DNA of 64,000 nt from Caenorhabditis elegans. Its lineage: Eukaryota > Nematoda > Chromadorea > Rhabditida > Rhabditidae. Below, piece by piece: positions 33,101 to 44,786 of the stretch. The notes below the pieces were generated by a model. The model searched no databases. It was not told where the DNA came from and saw only the letters and a list, made by a program, of their open reading frames with translations. Location of the stretch: assembly GCF_000002985.6 (NCBI RefSeq), contig NC_003281.10:12772001-12836000 (forward strand), given 5' to 3'. The position numbers were made by a program, and so were the translations under genes. Position 1 is the stretch's first letter; each line of letters opens with the position of its first letter.

Positions 33101-33969
33101 TAAAAGACACCATTTTTAGTGTTTCCGTCTTATAAAAAATCCATCTAAAAACTTGGGATGTTCAGCAAAAGGCAGGTCGGTAATTTGCCGGAAATTAAAG
33201 CTTTCGATAGATCGGCAAAACGGCTAATTGACGACGATAGAACTCTCTAAATATAGTTAAACCGCACAGGTTTTATTCACAATTTTCTAGAGTACAAAAA
33301 ATGATATTGAACTGGGGAGAACCCTTGGAACAAATGAAAAAAATCTGTCGTTGGCACGCTAGTTGCCGATATTTTGCTTTCTCATGTCCTTTCTAGCTTC
33401 TCCTACAGATAAGAGACGTTTTATTACACATTTCGAGATGTTTTAAATCGGAGAATTCGTTTTCTAGTACAATTTATAAAGTTGCGAATTTCGCGCCTCT
33501 GTAATGGACTGTTAAAGGAAGTTAAAGTATGAACGTAGAAACGTCATACGTTCGACTAGTCATGGCACTCATGAGAAAATAAGTTATTTTGAAAATAATT
33601 GCATCCTTCTACTAATATTTTTCTCAATTTCTGTAAAAAATTGTAACAGTATCTTACCAGGGAACAGAGATATGGCCAAATCTGTTCTCACTTTTCAGAT
33701 TAAAAAAAAAATAGTGAAAAAAGGGCTGTGGATAATTCCAAACATTCATTTGGCAGAACCTGGAAATGAATGTAAAACACACCGCAGCTGTTAAATCTTA
33801 TAGAAATATATTTTCTGTCCTAAAAATAGTATATTAACTGTGAAATGAACCCGTTTCAAAACTCCCACGATCAAAAATATGCTGCGTGCCAAAAGGTCGT
33901 CAGCATGAAAGGATGCGTTACTTTGACGGTGCTACTACAACTCCGTTGTTTGACAAATTAAGAAGTTTT

Positions 33970-34102
33970 TTATGTTAAATAGAAGGAAAATATTTTTTCT
34001 ATTGCTTCAACACAAGACTCTTTATTTTTAACGTTTAAGTCGCCTAAAAACAAACCGAGACTGAGCGCGACACTTGTCACCATAATTATGGACCACCCTG
34101 TA
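33970..34102 (-). mobile_element. Possible mariner-like transposon remnant
   Basis: On the minus strand, TA then cagggtggtccataattatg starts at 34102, typical of a mariner terminal repeat beside its TA target. It is followed by a short frame with LNVKNKESCVEAIEKIF, loosely like the C-terminal end of mariner transposases. I do not see the opposite end. Confidence 0.4.
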
Positions 34103-34188
34103 TATTTGCTGGTTAATAATATTTCAGTTGAACGACCCAAACCGAAAAAAGGCGTGCAAAAAGCGTTGCGGGCGGAAATGTAATGCAC

Positions 34189-34194
34189 TTTATT
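34189..34194 (-). terminator. Polyadenylation signal AATAAA for the 104-aa gene
   Basis: AATAAA on the minus strand, 33 bp past the stop codon at 34227. Confidence 0.7.
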
Positions 34195-34226
34195 CAAGAT
34201 CATTAATAAATTTTCCAAAGGACTAT

Positions 34227-34802
34227 CTACATGAGTTGGTCATCCGTATAGAAGGGTTCCGTGTGTTCTCGAATAATTACCAAATCGGGCATCTCCTCGG
34301 GAATCTGAACAAATGAAAAGGTTAACTCAAAAAGCCTGGCTGACCCATCACGGTTTGATCTACCAAAAATGCGGGAATTTTTCTCCGCATTTTCCGCATT
34401 TTTTGTAGATCAAACTCATATGGGACACCCGGACACCACGCGACTTACATTCGAAACGGTGTCATCTTCGCGGACTTCTGAAAATTAAAATTTAATTTTT
34501 TTTTCGAAAGATTACAAAATCAACTTACTTCTCGACTTCTTCTTACTGAAACGAACATCCATTGGAGCACTTTTGCCGCTTTTCAGCTGCTTCTTCTCGG
34601 TCCGCCTATCCGGAGTGAGTGGGGCCCCCGGCTGAGCTGGCTGCGGAGCAAGCGGCTGGTCATGACGATTCTCTCCTTTTTTACTCGAATCAACTGTATC
34701 TTCCTGAATGAAAAACGGTTTAAAAAAGGCCTGCCTGCCTACCTGCCTACTAGCCTATACTTGACGTACCTTACTCTTAGTTTTCCTTCTACAGAAGCAC
34801 AT
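34227..34802 (-). CDS. Small basic protein of unknown function (104 aa)
   Basis: Exons on the minus strand are 34802-34770, 34703-34529, 34477-34449 and 34304-34227. All junctions keep phase and have good GT/CAG sites. The N-terminus MCFCRRKTKSK could be palmitoylated on its cysteines and held at membranes by the basic cluster; this is inference. The middle has a Pro/Gln-rich stretch (LAPQPAQPGAPLTP) followed by Lys/Arg-rich segments. The C-terminus is acidic and ends in DDQLM. No signal peptide or membrane span is visible. I do not recognise the family. The start is the only Met in the first exon; no clear trans-splice acceptor lies immediately upstream. A polyadenylation signal follows the stop. 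Confidence 0.76.
34338..34441. repeat. Short palindromic element (gatctaccaaaaatgcggg family)
   Basis: Inverted arms around tttctccgc, ending in gggacacccggacaccacg. It lies in the last intron of the 104-aa gene. Confidence 0.75.
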
Positions 34803-36048
34803 ATTGTCACACCTTCAATACGATATTTGCTCACAGCGATACAAATTGAAAATTTATGAAATGATTGATTTTTTTTTTGAATTTCAATAAATGGGCATTT
34901 TTATCAAGAATTAGAAAAAAATAAATTAAGAAAAAAAAATTGACGTCAAATTATTTTTTAATTTTTAAATTTAAAAATGTCTTAAATTTCACGCCAACCG
35001 GTTTTGCCTGGACATAACGCCTGCTTGCCTTTTCGCCTACATAACGCCTGCTGGCCTTCTTGCCTAGATAACGCCTGGATGCCTACATACGTGCCTTCTC
35101 GCCAACACAACGCCTACTTACCTACTGGCCTACACAACGCCTGTTTGCCTTCTCGCCTATATAACACCTGGATGCCTACCTACGTGCTTACTCGCGTACA
35201 TAACGCCTACTTACCTACTGGCCTACACAACGCCTGTTTGCCTTCTCGCCTATATAACACCTGGATGCCTACCTACGTGCCTACTCGCGTACATAACGCC
35301 TGCTTGTCTTCTTTCCTACAAAACAGTTTTTTGCCGACTCGCCTACATAACGCCTGTTAGCCTTCTCGCCTACATATCGCCTGCTAGCCTTCTCGCCTAC
35401 ATAATGCCTGTTAGCCTACTCGCACGTACAAAGTCTGGATGTCTTTCCGTCTACATTACGCCTGCTAGCCTTCTCGCCTACATAGCGCCTCATTGCCTAC
35501 TCGCCTACATAACGCCTGCTAGTCTTCTTGCCTTCTTAACTCATGCTTACCTACTGGCCTACATAACTCCTGTTTGCCTTCTTGCCTATATAACACCTAG
35601 ATGCCTACCTACGTGCCTACTGGCCTACATAACGCCTGCTTGCCTTCTCGCCTAGACAACGCCTGGATGCCTACATACGTGTCTACTGGCCTACATTATG
35701 ATCATCTCTCTGCCTACCTACGTGCCTATTTCAGGACTGCCGATACTTTTCAGTTTTTGGAAAATCTAGCATATCCTTGGCAATGTTTTTAGTTTTGATT
35801 TGATGAAATGTCCTAAAAAAACAATATTGGGAAATGTTTCTCAATCAAGAGGTGCACCAATCTTCCCGGTCACACAAAAAACCTAGCTACAAACCTAGCT
35901 ACATTTACATATCGATCTATTCTCGACCAGATAGTGCTCGGTAACCTCCCCAGAGCCTGAAAAGGGCCCGATCAATATAATGACGTAGCCGTTTTCATTG
36001 TCTGTTCTATCTCCCTTTATTCTTATTTGAACTGCATTCACCTCTCTA
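34803..36048. other. Divergent intergenic region between the 104-aa and 551-aa genes
   Basis: Both promoters should be here, but 35000-35740 is a minisatellite. The stretch 35760-36048 is low in repeats and carries an antisense open frame of doubtful status. Confidence 0.6.
35000..35740. repeat. Minisatellite of gcctacataacgcctgcttg type
   Basis: About 36-bp units, ctcgcctacataacgcctg and variants. Several 100-bp blocks are near-identical (35130-35230 and 35220-35310). Cys/Leu-rich frames across it are artefacts. Confidence 0.92.
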
Positions 36049-39000
36049 ATGAGACCTTCTGATTCGTTTTGCTGTGGAGACAGCGACTGCATGCTGCTCA
36101 ACAGTTTTGTGTACGGATATCAAATTCCGGAGATTTTGATGAAGCCTACTGATGTAAGATTTTTATTTTATTACAAAAAATAAATAATTTAATATTTTTA
36201 CTTCAATTTTCAGAACGTCGAATTAATTTCCAAAGTTTTTGAGAACGTGAAAATTCTTGAAAAAATATTGGAAAATGTTTCGACAGATGCGATGGGCAAA
36301 TTAGATCTAAGAGTGAGTTCTGTAGAAAATTAAAATTCTCAGAGAGAAAAATATGATAATTTGGCAGGTAATTCAAATTTTCTGAAAACAATTTTGGCAG
36401 AAAATTCAATTTTTTTAATGATAATTTTTTGGCGGGAAGTTGAAATTTTTTGAGAACTTTTATTGCAGAGAATTCAAATTTTCTGAAAACAATTTTGGCA
36501 GGAAATTCAAATTTCCCGAAAAAAATCAGGCCGGAAATTTTTTGTAATTTTTTGAGAACAATTTTTGGCGGGAAATTCAAATTTTCTGAGAAAAGATTTT
36601 GGCAGGAAATTCAAATTTTCTATGACAAATTTTTGGCGGGAAATTAAAGTTTTTGGAGAAAAGTAATTTGGCAGGAAAATCAAATTTTTTAAGACAAATT
36701 TTTGGCGGGAAGTTCAAATTTTATGCGAAAACAGTTTAGTGGTAAATTCAAATTTCCCAAAAAAAATCAGGCCGGAATTTTTTTGTAATTTTTTGAGAAC
36801 AAATTTTGGCGGGTAATTAAAATTTTCCCATACCAAATTCAGACGAGAAGCTCAAATTTTTTTTGGCGCAAAATATTGGCGGGAAATTCAAAAAATGGAT
36901 GTAAATAGTCTAAAACTTCTAGGATCTTCTGGAAGCTTTTTTTCAACCTTGAAGCTTTTTGAAGGTTTAGGAAACCCAAAGAAAAGAAAAAAATTTATTT
37001 AAAATTTATAATTTATGGGCTAAATCAAAAAAAAAATGGTCCAAGTAACACTACAGAATTTAACGTATAAATTTCCAGCTAGTCAACAAAAACATCAACA
37101 TCGCCTTGCTCCGTAGAATCCGACAAGAGCACCGAGACGTGCTCATCAGAGGAGCATCCGATTGTCGATTTGATTTGGAGCAAGATGCTAAGCAAAACTG
37201 TCCAGATTGTTCAGTTTTTATAAATCCACAAAGGGTGACTATGGAAAAGTTGGAGGATTATTTTCGGTGAGTATATATATTTTTTATATTGTTCAGAGCA
37301 CATCTTTCAGATTTTTGAAAGAAATCGCTGGAGTCAAAGTTCGAAGAGTTGGCGTCGAGGATGTTGCAAAAATTTGTGATCAGAGGGAAATCCATGATAG
37401 GGTCATCAATTCTTTGATTGGCAATGATGGTTAGTTTTTACTGATTTTGTTTTGTTTTTCAAACCGTCCCAAATGCATTTAAAAAAAAATTTCCAGACCA
37501 ACTCGTAGAGGAATTTTTCGGAATGAATGATATCTGCAGTGGATCAGATGAGTGTGGAATTATTGGCGGTCGATGTAGAAAATATGGTCCGATTCAGGAG
37601 AATATTTTCGATATTACACTGAAAACACCACATCATTTTGAGCATTTAGAAGTTTCAGACACGTAAGTTCAGTTTGAACAGTTAAATTGAGATATTGAGT
37701 TTGGGGTTAGTGAAGGGACATGGTTGTGGTACTGTAGGATTACTGTAGGGGTACTGTAGAGGTAATGTAGGATTACTGTAGAGATACTGTACTATTAGTA
37801 TTGTGGGGATACTAAAGGGGTGCTGTAGGAGTACGATATTTGTACTTTAAGGGCGCTATAGCGAAAGTGTAGTAGTACTGTAGAGGTAATTTAGGGATAC
37901 TGTAACAATACTGTTGTAGTACTACTGTAGGGGTAATGTAGGGTTACTGTAGGGATACTGTACTATTGGTACTGTGGGGATAATATAAGGGTACTGTAGG
38001 AGTACGGTATTTGTACTATATAAGAATACTGTGGAGTTACTTTAGTAGGACTGTAGAGGTTTTGAAGGATTACTGTAGGGATACTGTGATATTAGTATTG
38101 TGGAAATATCATAGGGGTACTGTAGGAGCTCTGTAGTAATACTACAGGGGTACTGTAGGAGTACCTAAGATATAATGTAGTAGTACTCTAGGGATACTGT
38201 AGGGGTACTGTAGGGTACTGTAGGATCACTGTACTTTTAGAAAAATAGATTTTGTCTTTACTTGGAGTATTGAGTTGGTGTTAGTAAAGGAATATGGATG
38301 AGGTACTGTAGGATTACTGTAGTTATACTATAGGGATACTATAAGGATACTGTAGAAGTACTGTAAGATTACTGTAGGATTACATAGTTTGAGAAATAAT
38401 GATTTTTTGTCTTTTGATGGGATATCGAGTTGGGTTGGGCTACTGTAGGATTACTGTAGGGGTACTGTAATAGTTATATAGGAGTACTGTAGTAGTTATA
38501 AATTCTATAAATTATACTTGTTTTCCTTACAGACTCCTACATAGAATCGTCTTGTCGCTTGCCGATTCGTCGCAATCAAATTTAGCAGTAATTGATAAAT
38601 ATATAAATTCAAGAATTTCATGTGATTCCCTGACTCTGATGCCATCAATCCTACTTGGAACCAGGAAATCGTGGATTCCATGTCAACTCCAAGTTATGCG
38701 ACAAATCGTAGAGCTGATTGTGGTGAAATGGAATGTGAAGAATTTGAGAATTGAGTTTGGAGAGTTGCCAGAACTAGATCTAAGTTCTGGAGACTTGGAT
38801 TTGAACCAGAAATTGATTGGTTTAGAATTTGAATCTGTAGCTAATTATTCTTTGGAAAACCTTGATATTTGCCTGGAATTCAGTGAACTTCTCGCTGATG
38901 AAATGGAGCAATACCTGAAGTCACCTGAAGAACCTTCACCAATTGATGGATTAATTTCAAATGTTCAAAAAATATTTTCCACTAAATTTTTGACTCTGGA

Positions 39001-39511
39001 ACTTCCCAAGGCATACATTCTCATGACACCTTTCAACTTGAATAAGTTCATCGGAAAGTTCATGAGAATGATTGAAAGCTCTCCGAGCTCTCCGACGATA
39101 AGAAATTCCAAAATAACAGTCAAGCTTTATCCAATGAGCTCACAGCTTATTTCTAGAACAGCTCCAGTCTTCAACTACAGAACACAGAATGTGCCGGAGA
39201 TTTTGAATTCTGGTGCTCGGCTTGTCTCCGGGCCAATAGATCAAATTCAAAAAAATTCAAAAGACTACTTTCACCTGAAAGATATAGTCTCAATACCAGA
39301 CGATAGATCAATTGGATATCGAACTCAAGTTCATATTTGGAAGGGAAGAAGGTTTTGTTTGGAACACGAAATGGCCAATTGCACGATAGATTTTGAAATT
39401 TATTTTGAAATTGAATTTTTGGAGAAGTTCTTCAGGAAGAGGCCTGATGTTAAGGGAGCTGGATTTTTGAGACATTTTTGGACACCTGAGTTACTGGTGA
39501 AACATTTTTAA
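36049..39511 (+). CDS. Unrecognised protein, 551 aa
   Basis: Exons are 36049-36153, 36214-36312, 37079-37266, 37311-37429, 37497-37662 and 38533-39511, all in phase. The last exon alone encodes 326 residues. Cysteines cluster in residues 8-14, in the segment DCRFDLEQ...NCPDCSVF and in CSGSDECGIIGGRC. The stretch from CSVFINPQRV to VRRVGVED has a leucine-patterned layout loosely like nematode receptor L-domains; that is a weak guess. The C-terminal 300 residues look like a globular alpha/beta domain with no motif I know. No signal peptide is visible with this start, so an upstream 5' exon may be missing. The first ATG in frame was chosen because an in-frame TGA lies 18 bases before it. Intron 5 is filled by a minisatellite. 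Confidence 0.77.
36330..36900. repeat. Tandem repeat of ttggcgggaaattcaaattt type in intron 2 of the 551-aa gene
   Basis: About 14 units of roughly 38 bp, including a longer duplicated block with aaaaaatcaggccgga. Confidence 0.88.
37720..38500. repeat. Minisatellite of gtactgtaggggtactgtag type in intron 5 of the 551-aa gene
   Basis: Dozens of TACTGTAGG units. Related to 31010-31740 and 53670-54830. Confidence 0.9.
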
Positions 39512-39544
39512 TTTTATTTGTTTTTTTGTGTTTTTTTTTGTTTG

Positions 39545-39699
39545 ATGGGGTTATTCAAGTAATGTAGCAAAATGTATTTAAATACATTTGTGACGTCAGA
39601 AATGTATTTAAATACATGTTTTTATATACTTGAATACAGTTGTGACGTAATTTTTCTACACTTTTTAATTTTCCGACATTACTTGTTGAATAACCCCAT
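39545..39699. mobile_element. 155-bp MITE-like inverted-repeat element
   Basis: The ends are atggggttattcaagtaatg and cattacttgttgaataacccc plus at. Inner arms carry two copies of atgtatttaaatacat and a pair of tgtgacgt motifs. It has no coding capacity and sits 34 bp after the stop of the 551-aa gene. Confidence 0.88.
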
Positions 39700-39834
39700 A
39701 AGGGTAGGGTAGCAAACATTATTGCAAAATTTTTGAAAAGTGGTATTTACCGAGCTTTTGCCACTTTTCACAAAGCTATAACACTGTTGCATTTTTGAAA
39801 CCCAACAATTAGGGGCTGCAAACGTTTTTTTCCG

Positions 39835-40085
39835 GCAAATTGGCAAACCGGCAAATTGCCGATTTGCCGGAAAAATTTCGGCAAGTTGTGCTAGTGCACA
39901 TTTTTTTTTGGAAATCACTGTATTTCAATTTTAATCGGCAAAATTGTAGACTTCCTATGAATGTTCCTACATCTATTTTTAAAAGTAAATAAATTCTATG
40001 AAAATTTGCAGAAAACAAAAATTTCCGGCAAATTGGCAACCCGGTAATTTGCCGAAAATTTGCCAAACTGCAATTGCCGCCCACC
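39835..40085. repeat. TTTGCCGG family repeat, two blocks
   Basis: Blocks of cggcaaattggcaaaccggc at 39835-39890 and 40020-40085 are in one orientation, ending in gcccacccctgg. Confidence 0.8.
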
Positions 40086-40696
40086 CCTGGTTCGAATATT
40101 AATTTTTTTGATCGATGACTTTCAAAAATGTGGAAAAACTGAGATTTTTTCAATTTTTAAAAAATCATATAAAATGGCAAAAAATTTTTACTATAATATT
40201 TGGCAATTCTGCCCCACTAGCGCAATTCTGCCCCACACCTCATCTTTAATGAAAAAAATTTTTTTTTTTCAAATTTTTCATGTTTTTTCCTGTTCAATTT
40301 TTTCTGAATTTGTTTCTGATTTAAGTTTTTAATTGCTTCATTTTTTAAATAAATTAATTTTTCCGTTTTCAAGAAAAATCCTTGTTTTTCTTAAATTAAA
40401 ATTTTGAAATTTTTAGGCGCACCGGCAAGTTTTTGGAAATATCACCCAGACGCAAATTGCGCAAAGTTTTGTGATTTTGCGGAATTTTCATCAAATTTTC
40501 TTCAGTTTTTTAAACATAACACGGCCCGAGAAGTTGTGCCTGTACCTACCTGCGGTACCTACCGTACCCCGGCTACGTTTACGCATGTTTTTCAAAAACG
40601 GCAATTTTTTTTACGGCAATTAATTTTAAAAAATGACAAAAAACGATTATCTTATTTTCGTAGATGAAGTTTTACCATAACTCGCTTCACGGATTT

Positions 40697-40888
40697 CTGG
40701 CTTCCCTCATAAATTGAAATGGAAGAGTTAGGCCAGTTTGGCTCGGTCATATCTGGGGTAGATTTACGGCGCGTTGCGTGTCGCGTCGCGGCTCGATTTT
40801 AGTTGTAAAACTAAATGTATTTGTCCGTGTGGAGTACACGACTTTCCGTTGTCCGGCGGGCGATTTTCAATGGAGCGGTCAGAACCTC
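40697..40888 (+). repeat. 200-bp interspersed element, copy 5 of 6
   Basis: Starts ctggcttccctcataaattg and includes gcgtgtcgcgtcgcggctcg and ccgtgtggagtacacgactt. Confidence 0.9.
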
Positions 40889-40969
40889 GTGTCGCGTCTT
40901 AACCAGGTCATGCTTTGTGTTCGGTAGAGCGCATTTACACTGATGTACCGTTTGCCGGGCCATGACTCA

Positions 40970-41218
40970 TATTACGATAACACAAAATTTTTGAGAATGC
41001 GTATTGCACAACATATTTGACGCGCAAAATATCTCGTAGCGAAAATTACAGTAATTCTTTAAATTGCTACTGTAGCGTCGATTTACGGACCCGATTTTCA
41101 AAAATAAAATTGAGCCCGTAAATCGACGCTACAGTAGTTTTCGCTACGAGATATAGTTATATTTTGCGCGTCAAATATGTTGCGTAATACGAATTCTAAG
41201 AATTTTGTGCTCTCGTAA
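40970..41218. repeat. Palindromic interspersed element, copy D (TTGACGCGCAAAATAT family)
   Basis: Long near-perfect arms, from attacgataacacaaaattt to aattttgtgctctcgtaa, with inner gctactgtagcgtcgattta and its complement. Confidence 0.9.
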
Positions 41219-41595
41219 AATGTTCCCGGAAAATTTTAAATTTTCTGGAAAACTGTGAATCTTTTTTGTTGTTATTTTTCGTAATTTTTCAATCATAGCC
41301 AGCATATTCCACACACACACCTAATTCCATTAATCCATCTGAAAATATGTGTGGCAACCTGCCATTCGACCCTAGGCAGCCCCGTCATGCATCGTCAATC
41401 ACTTTCGATAATTTTTTGAGAGAGAATTTCCCTAGCAGTGAGTAATTGTATGGAGGAACGAGCGAATTAGAGAGTAAAAGTATCCGGATTTTTGCGTTTT
41501 TTTTGTGTTTTTTTTTTTGGAAAAATTTTTGGATCATGTAATCTAGGCGAAGTCGAGAATCCAAAAATCCAAAAATTTTGGCTTACCAGAAAATC

Positions 41596-44500
41596 ATGCA
41601 AATTCTCTCACTCTCAATAATCATCACTGTACTCTTCCAATCATCCTATTCCAATTATCAATCCTATCACCACAAGGATCACATCAATCCGAACCCACAA
41701 CCTTATCACCAAGGGAATGCCTATGAGCATCAAGCCTATCAAGGGCTCCAAAATATTCACGATGACTTGGCGAATCAATACCATCAGGAGCTTGGATATC
41801 CGACGGGGCCACCACTTCCACCGCCGCCTCCGCCACAGCCGGCTAATGGATATCAAGTAAGTTATCGTATTTTGGGTCTCGCCGCGAAAAGAGTACACTG
41901 GAAAATTTTTAATTTTTCAAATTTTTATTTACTGTTTGAAAAATACCGTTTGTAAATTTTGGGGAAGGCGGCAATTTCCGGTTGGCGATTATTTTTTGTC
42001 GACAAAACGGCAATTTGCCAGTTTGCCGCTTTGCCAGATATTTTCATATCCGGCAATCTGCCAACTTGCCGGAAATTTCAATTCCGGCATTTTTCCAATT
42101 TGCCGGAAGTTTTCAATTCCGGCTTTTTTCCGATTTGTCGGAAAATTTCAATTCCGGCAATTTGCCGATTTGCCGGAAATTTTCAATTCCGACAATTTGC
42201 CGATTTGCCGATTTGCCGGAAAAATTGAAAAAAAAATTGGGTGTAACCCATCAAAAACTATTACAAAGTGGCAAAAATGGGCAATTTTTGGCAAAAAATC
42301 ACAATTTTGAAACTCTCATAAAATGGGCAATTTTGTAGTTAGAGGACTCAAAATTGATCTCCAAACACTAAAAAAATGCCCTTTTTCAGAATATAGTGGT
42401 TTTGAACATTTTCAGAAAAAAAATTTTTGCCCAAAAAAAGGACAGTCATTATTAGATGGCTGAAAAATGAAAATGGGCAAAAATAAAAAATTGCCTGAAT
42501 TTGTTGAAAACGGGTAATTCATATATGGAGAATTCATAAAATCTAGGTTTATCCCATCAAAAACTGTTTGAAAGTGCAAAAAATGGACAATTTATTGTAA
42601 AAGTTCACAATTTTGAAACTCCTCTAAAATCGTTAATTTTGTAGTTAGCGGATAAATGGCAAAAAATTCATAATTAACCGGTTTTACGGCTAAACTTTTT
42701 TGAATATAGTTCCTAATTCCAGGATCCCCAAAACTATCAAAATCACTACGAATCTCCGCCAAGCCTGTCGTCAGCTTCTGCAGCTTCATGTCTCTCAAGA
42801 ATCCGGCTGGCCGCCACGTTTGATCCGATAATTTCAGCGAAAATCAATCGATTTATTGATTCGATGAGAATCGATCGGTTGAGGGCTTACGTTTGTGAAC
42901 GGGTTAGTTTTCAAAAATATTATTATCCAGACGCAAAAATTTGGCGCCAAAAATACGGTACCCGGTCTCAACGCGACAATTTTTTTCTCAAATTTTGATT
43001 TAGTTTTTCAATAAATAAAAATATTGTTATCGAAAAAATAAGAAAAATCGATAAAAATCCCGCAAATTTTGAAACTACAGTAATCTTAAAGACGCACAGG
43101 CGCACACCTTTTTGCAATTAACATTCCGTGTCGAGACCCGATAATTTTGGCTCGAAAACCGCAAATTTTCGTGTTTTTCTTCTTTCAGACGGCCTATTTT
43201 TGCGATGAAGTGCAACAAAAAGAGGTCGGCGACTTGTTTCATCAATACGATCGATCGATAGAAATAATCGATAAAGTACGTCACGAGTTGACGAGTACGG
43301 AGAAAGATCAACTAAATATGATGGAGAACTTGAATGACACGTTGGCCGAGCAGACATTCTTCGTTTACAAGTTTCATGTGAGCTAGCCCATAGCCTTTTT
43401 GAAATTAGCGTGAAAACGCGCTCCACGGCCAATCCGCCCCCGAGCCATGGGTCTCGTTAGGTATCCGGCAGGAAAACTGTAAATTCAATTTTTTGTCGAT
43501 TTTCAAGCATTTTTTGTCTTTTTTTTTAATGTTTTCGTTGTTTTTAATGAGTTTTACGCCAAAATTACGGGTTTCTGGCTTCCCTCATAAATTTAAATGG
43601 AAGAACTTTTTGCCGAACTAGGCCAGTCCATATCTGGGGTAGATTTACGGCGCGTTGCGTGTCGCGTCGCGGCTCGATTTTAGTTTTAAAACTGATGTAT
43701 TTGTCCGTGTGGAGTACACGACTTCCCATGTCCGGCGAGCGATTGTCAATGGAGCGCGAAAAATTTAATGAGGAAGGCCAGAAGCCCTAACGAGACCCAA
43801 TTGGCCGTGGAGCGCGTTTCCACATCGATTTCAAACGCTGGATTTTTCTGCGTCTCCATAATAATTACTACTATCAATTTCAGCAACTAAACCCAGTCGA
43901 CCTGGCGGTTCTAACATCTGCGAAAGCTTCTCTCACCACTGCTCTTTCTGCAACAGACCCGGATGCTTCATTGAGCAAAGCGATGGGCTCATTTAGCCCT
44001 CAGGATTTGGAAAGAATGGCTGTAAGTGTTGAAAAATCAAAAAAAAAAAATTTTATTTATTTTTCCAACAAAAAAAATTGAAATTTCCTTCTCTTCTGAA
44101 TAAAAAATCAGCAATTATTCAAATAAAATAATTTCGCAATATTTTAAAATTCCTTCTTAAAGGCGCACAGGTAAATTCAACTGGGTCTCGGCGCGCAAAA
44201 AGTTTATGGTGGTTTTTCTTTTTTATTTTTTTGTTAAAAACTGTTTAAATCAATTTTTATTCATTCTCTGACTGGAAAACGGCAAAAAAACTGATTTAAA
44301 ACAATTTTTAACAGGAAAAAAGAAAAAAAAGTACCATAAACTTTTTTGCGCGCCGAGACCCATCTGAACAAATCTGTGCGCCTTTAAGACGGAAATCTTG
44401 GAAAATTACGGGAAATTAATAGTTTTTTTCCCGATTTTATTTGAAAAAACCTGAAAATTTTTCGATTTTCTAATAAAAAAGGCCTATATTTGGGGTTTTC

Positions 44501-44710
44501 TGAAAAAAATTCGACTATTTTCCAATTTTCTCGGAGAAAATCTTAAAATTTTCAATTTTTCTCAATTTCCAGGCTCTTCCAGTCTCCCAACTTCCCGAAG
44601 AGGTTCGAAGTCACTTGGCACGTTGCCAGATAACTGCTCCAGAAGTCGTACACGATACCGTGGCGTTTTTGTTGTCAGTGATGGGATCCAAGCAGACAAA
44701 TTATCGGTAG
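41596..44710 (+). CDS. Secreted protein of unknown function (301 aa)
   Basis: Exons are 41596-41856, 42723-42902, 43189-43377, 43884-44021 and 44573-44710. Every intron is in phase 0 and has clean splice sites. A TTACCAG acceptor 6 bp before the ATG suggests trans-splicing. Residues 1-19 form a signal peptide (LSLSIIITVLF core). The mature N-terminus is rich in Tyr, His, Gln and Pro, with a run of prolines near residue 77. The rest is helical and polar, with Cys in SCLSR, VCERTAYFCDE and ARCQ, which could form disulfides. I do not recognise the family. An AATAAA follows 67 bp after the stop. It is convergent with arx-5, with 215 bp between stops. Confidence 0.88.
41970..42235. repeat. TTTGCCGATTTGCCGGAA tandem repeat in intron 1 of the secreted-protein gene
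   Basis: Seven or so units of 35 bp. A gggcaattttggcaaaaaatc-type duplicated segment follows (42240-42660) and has a relative at 62880-63060. Confidence 0.88.
43575..43789 (+). repeat. 200-bp interspersed element, copy 6 of 6
   Basis: Starts ctggcttccctcataaattt and ends near ggaaggccagaagccc. It is in intron 3 of the secreted-protein gene. Confidence 0.9.
44154..44390. repeat. Fold-back element in intron 4 of the secreted-protein gene
   Basis: Arms cttaaaggcgcacag...gggtctcggcgcgcaaaaag and ctttttgcgcgccgagaccc...ctgtgcgcctttaag face each other across about 110 bp. Confidence 0.85.
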
Positions 44711-44730
44711 AGCATAGAGATTTCGCGTAT

Positions 44731-44786
44731 TTCGCGCACAACATATTTGACGCGCGCAAAATATGTTGCGTTACCGTAATAAAATG
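44731..44786. repeat. Partial copy E of the TTGACGCGCAAAATAT palindromic family
   Basis: Only the terminal block gcgcacaacatatttgacgc is left, in the 3' flank of the secreted-protein gene. Confidence 0.7.
44778..44783 (+). terminator. Polyadenylation signal AATAAA for the secreted-protein gene
   Basis: AATAAA lies 67 bp past the stop codon, inside a remnant of the palindromic repeat. Confidence 0.65.

Larger units (their letters stand above)
26120..34226. other. Intergenic or upstream region between agmo-1 and the 104-aa gene; no intact gene seen
   Basis: The agmo-1 promoter should lie at the left end. Repeats, a pseudogene and a transposon remnant are listed separately. Stretches without clear repeats are roughly 26360-26700, 26900-27550, 28600-29030, 29430-29760, 30030-31000, 31750-32150 and 33200-33960. 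Short open frames there have no convincing splice structure or homology. Purine-rich and AGG-rich tracts occur at 30640-30690. Confidence 0.65.
39512..41595. other. Intergenic region between the 551-aa gene and the secreted-protein gene
   Basis: Holds a MITE, a TTTGCCGG array, a copy of the 200-bp element and a palindromic element, listed separately. Low-repeat stretches are about 40100-40690 and 41220-41595; the latter is the likely promoter of the next gene. Confidence 0.65.

Noticed and set aside
35004..35655. Apparent Cys-rich repeat protein
   Set aside because: Translation of a gcctacataacgcctg minisatellite; no splice sites, leader or flanking exons.
35895..36101. Candidate extra 5' exon for the 104-aa gene on the minus strand
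   Set aside because: The only plausible donor (ATAT|GTAAAT) leaves a phase that creates a stop at the next exon; the MCFCRRK exon at 34802-34770 fits exactly.
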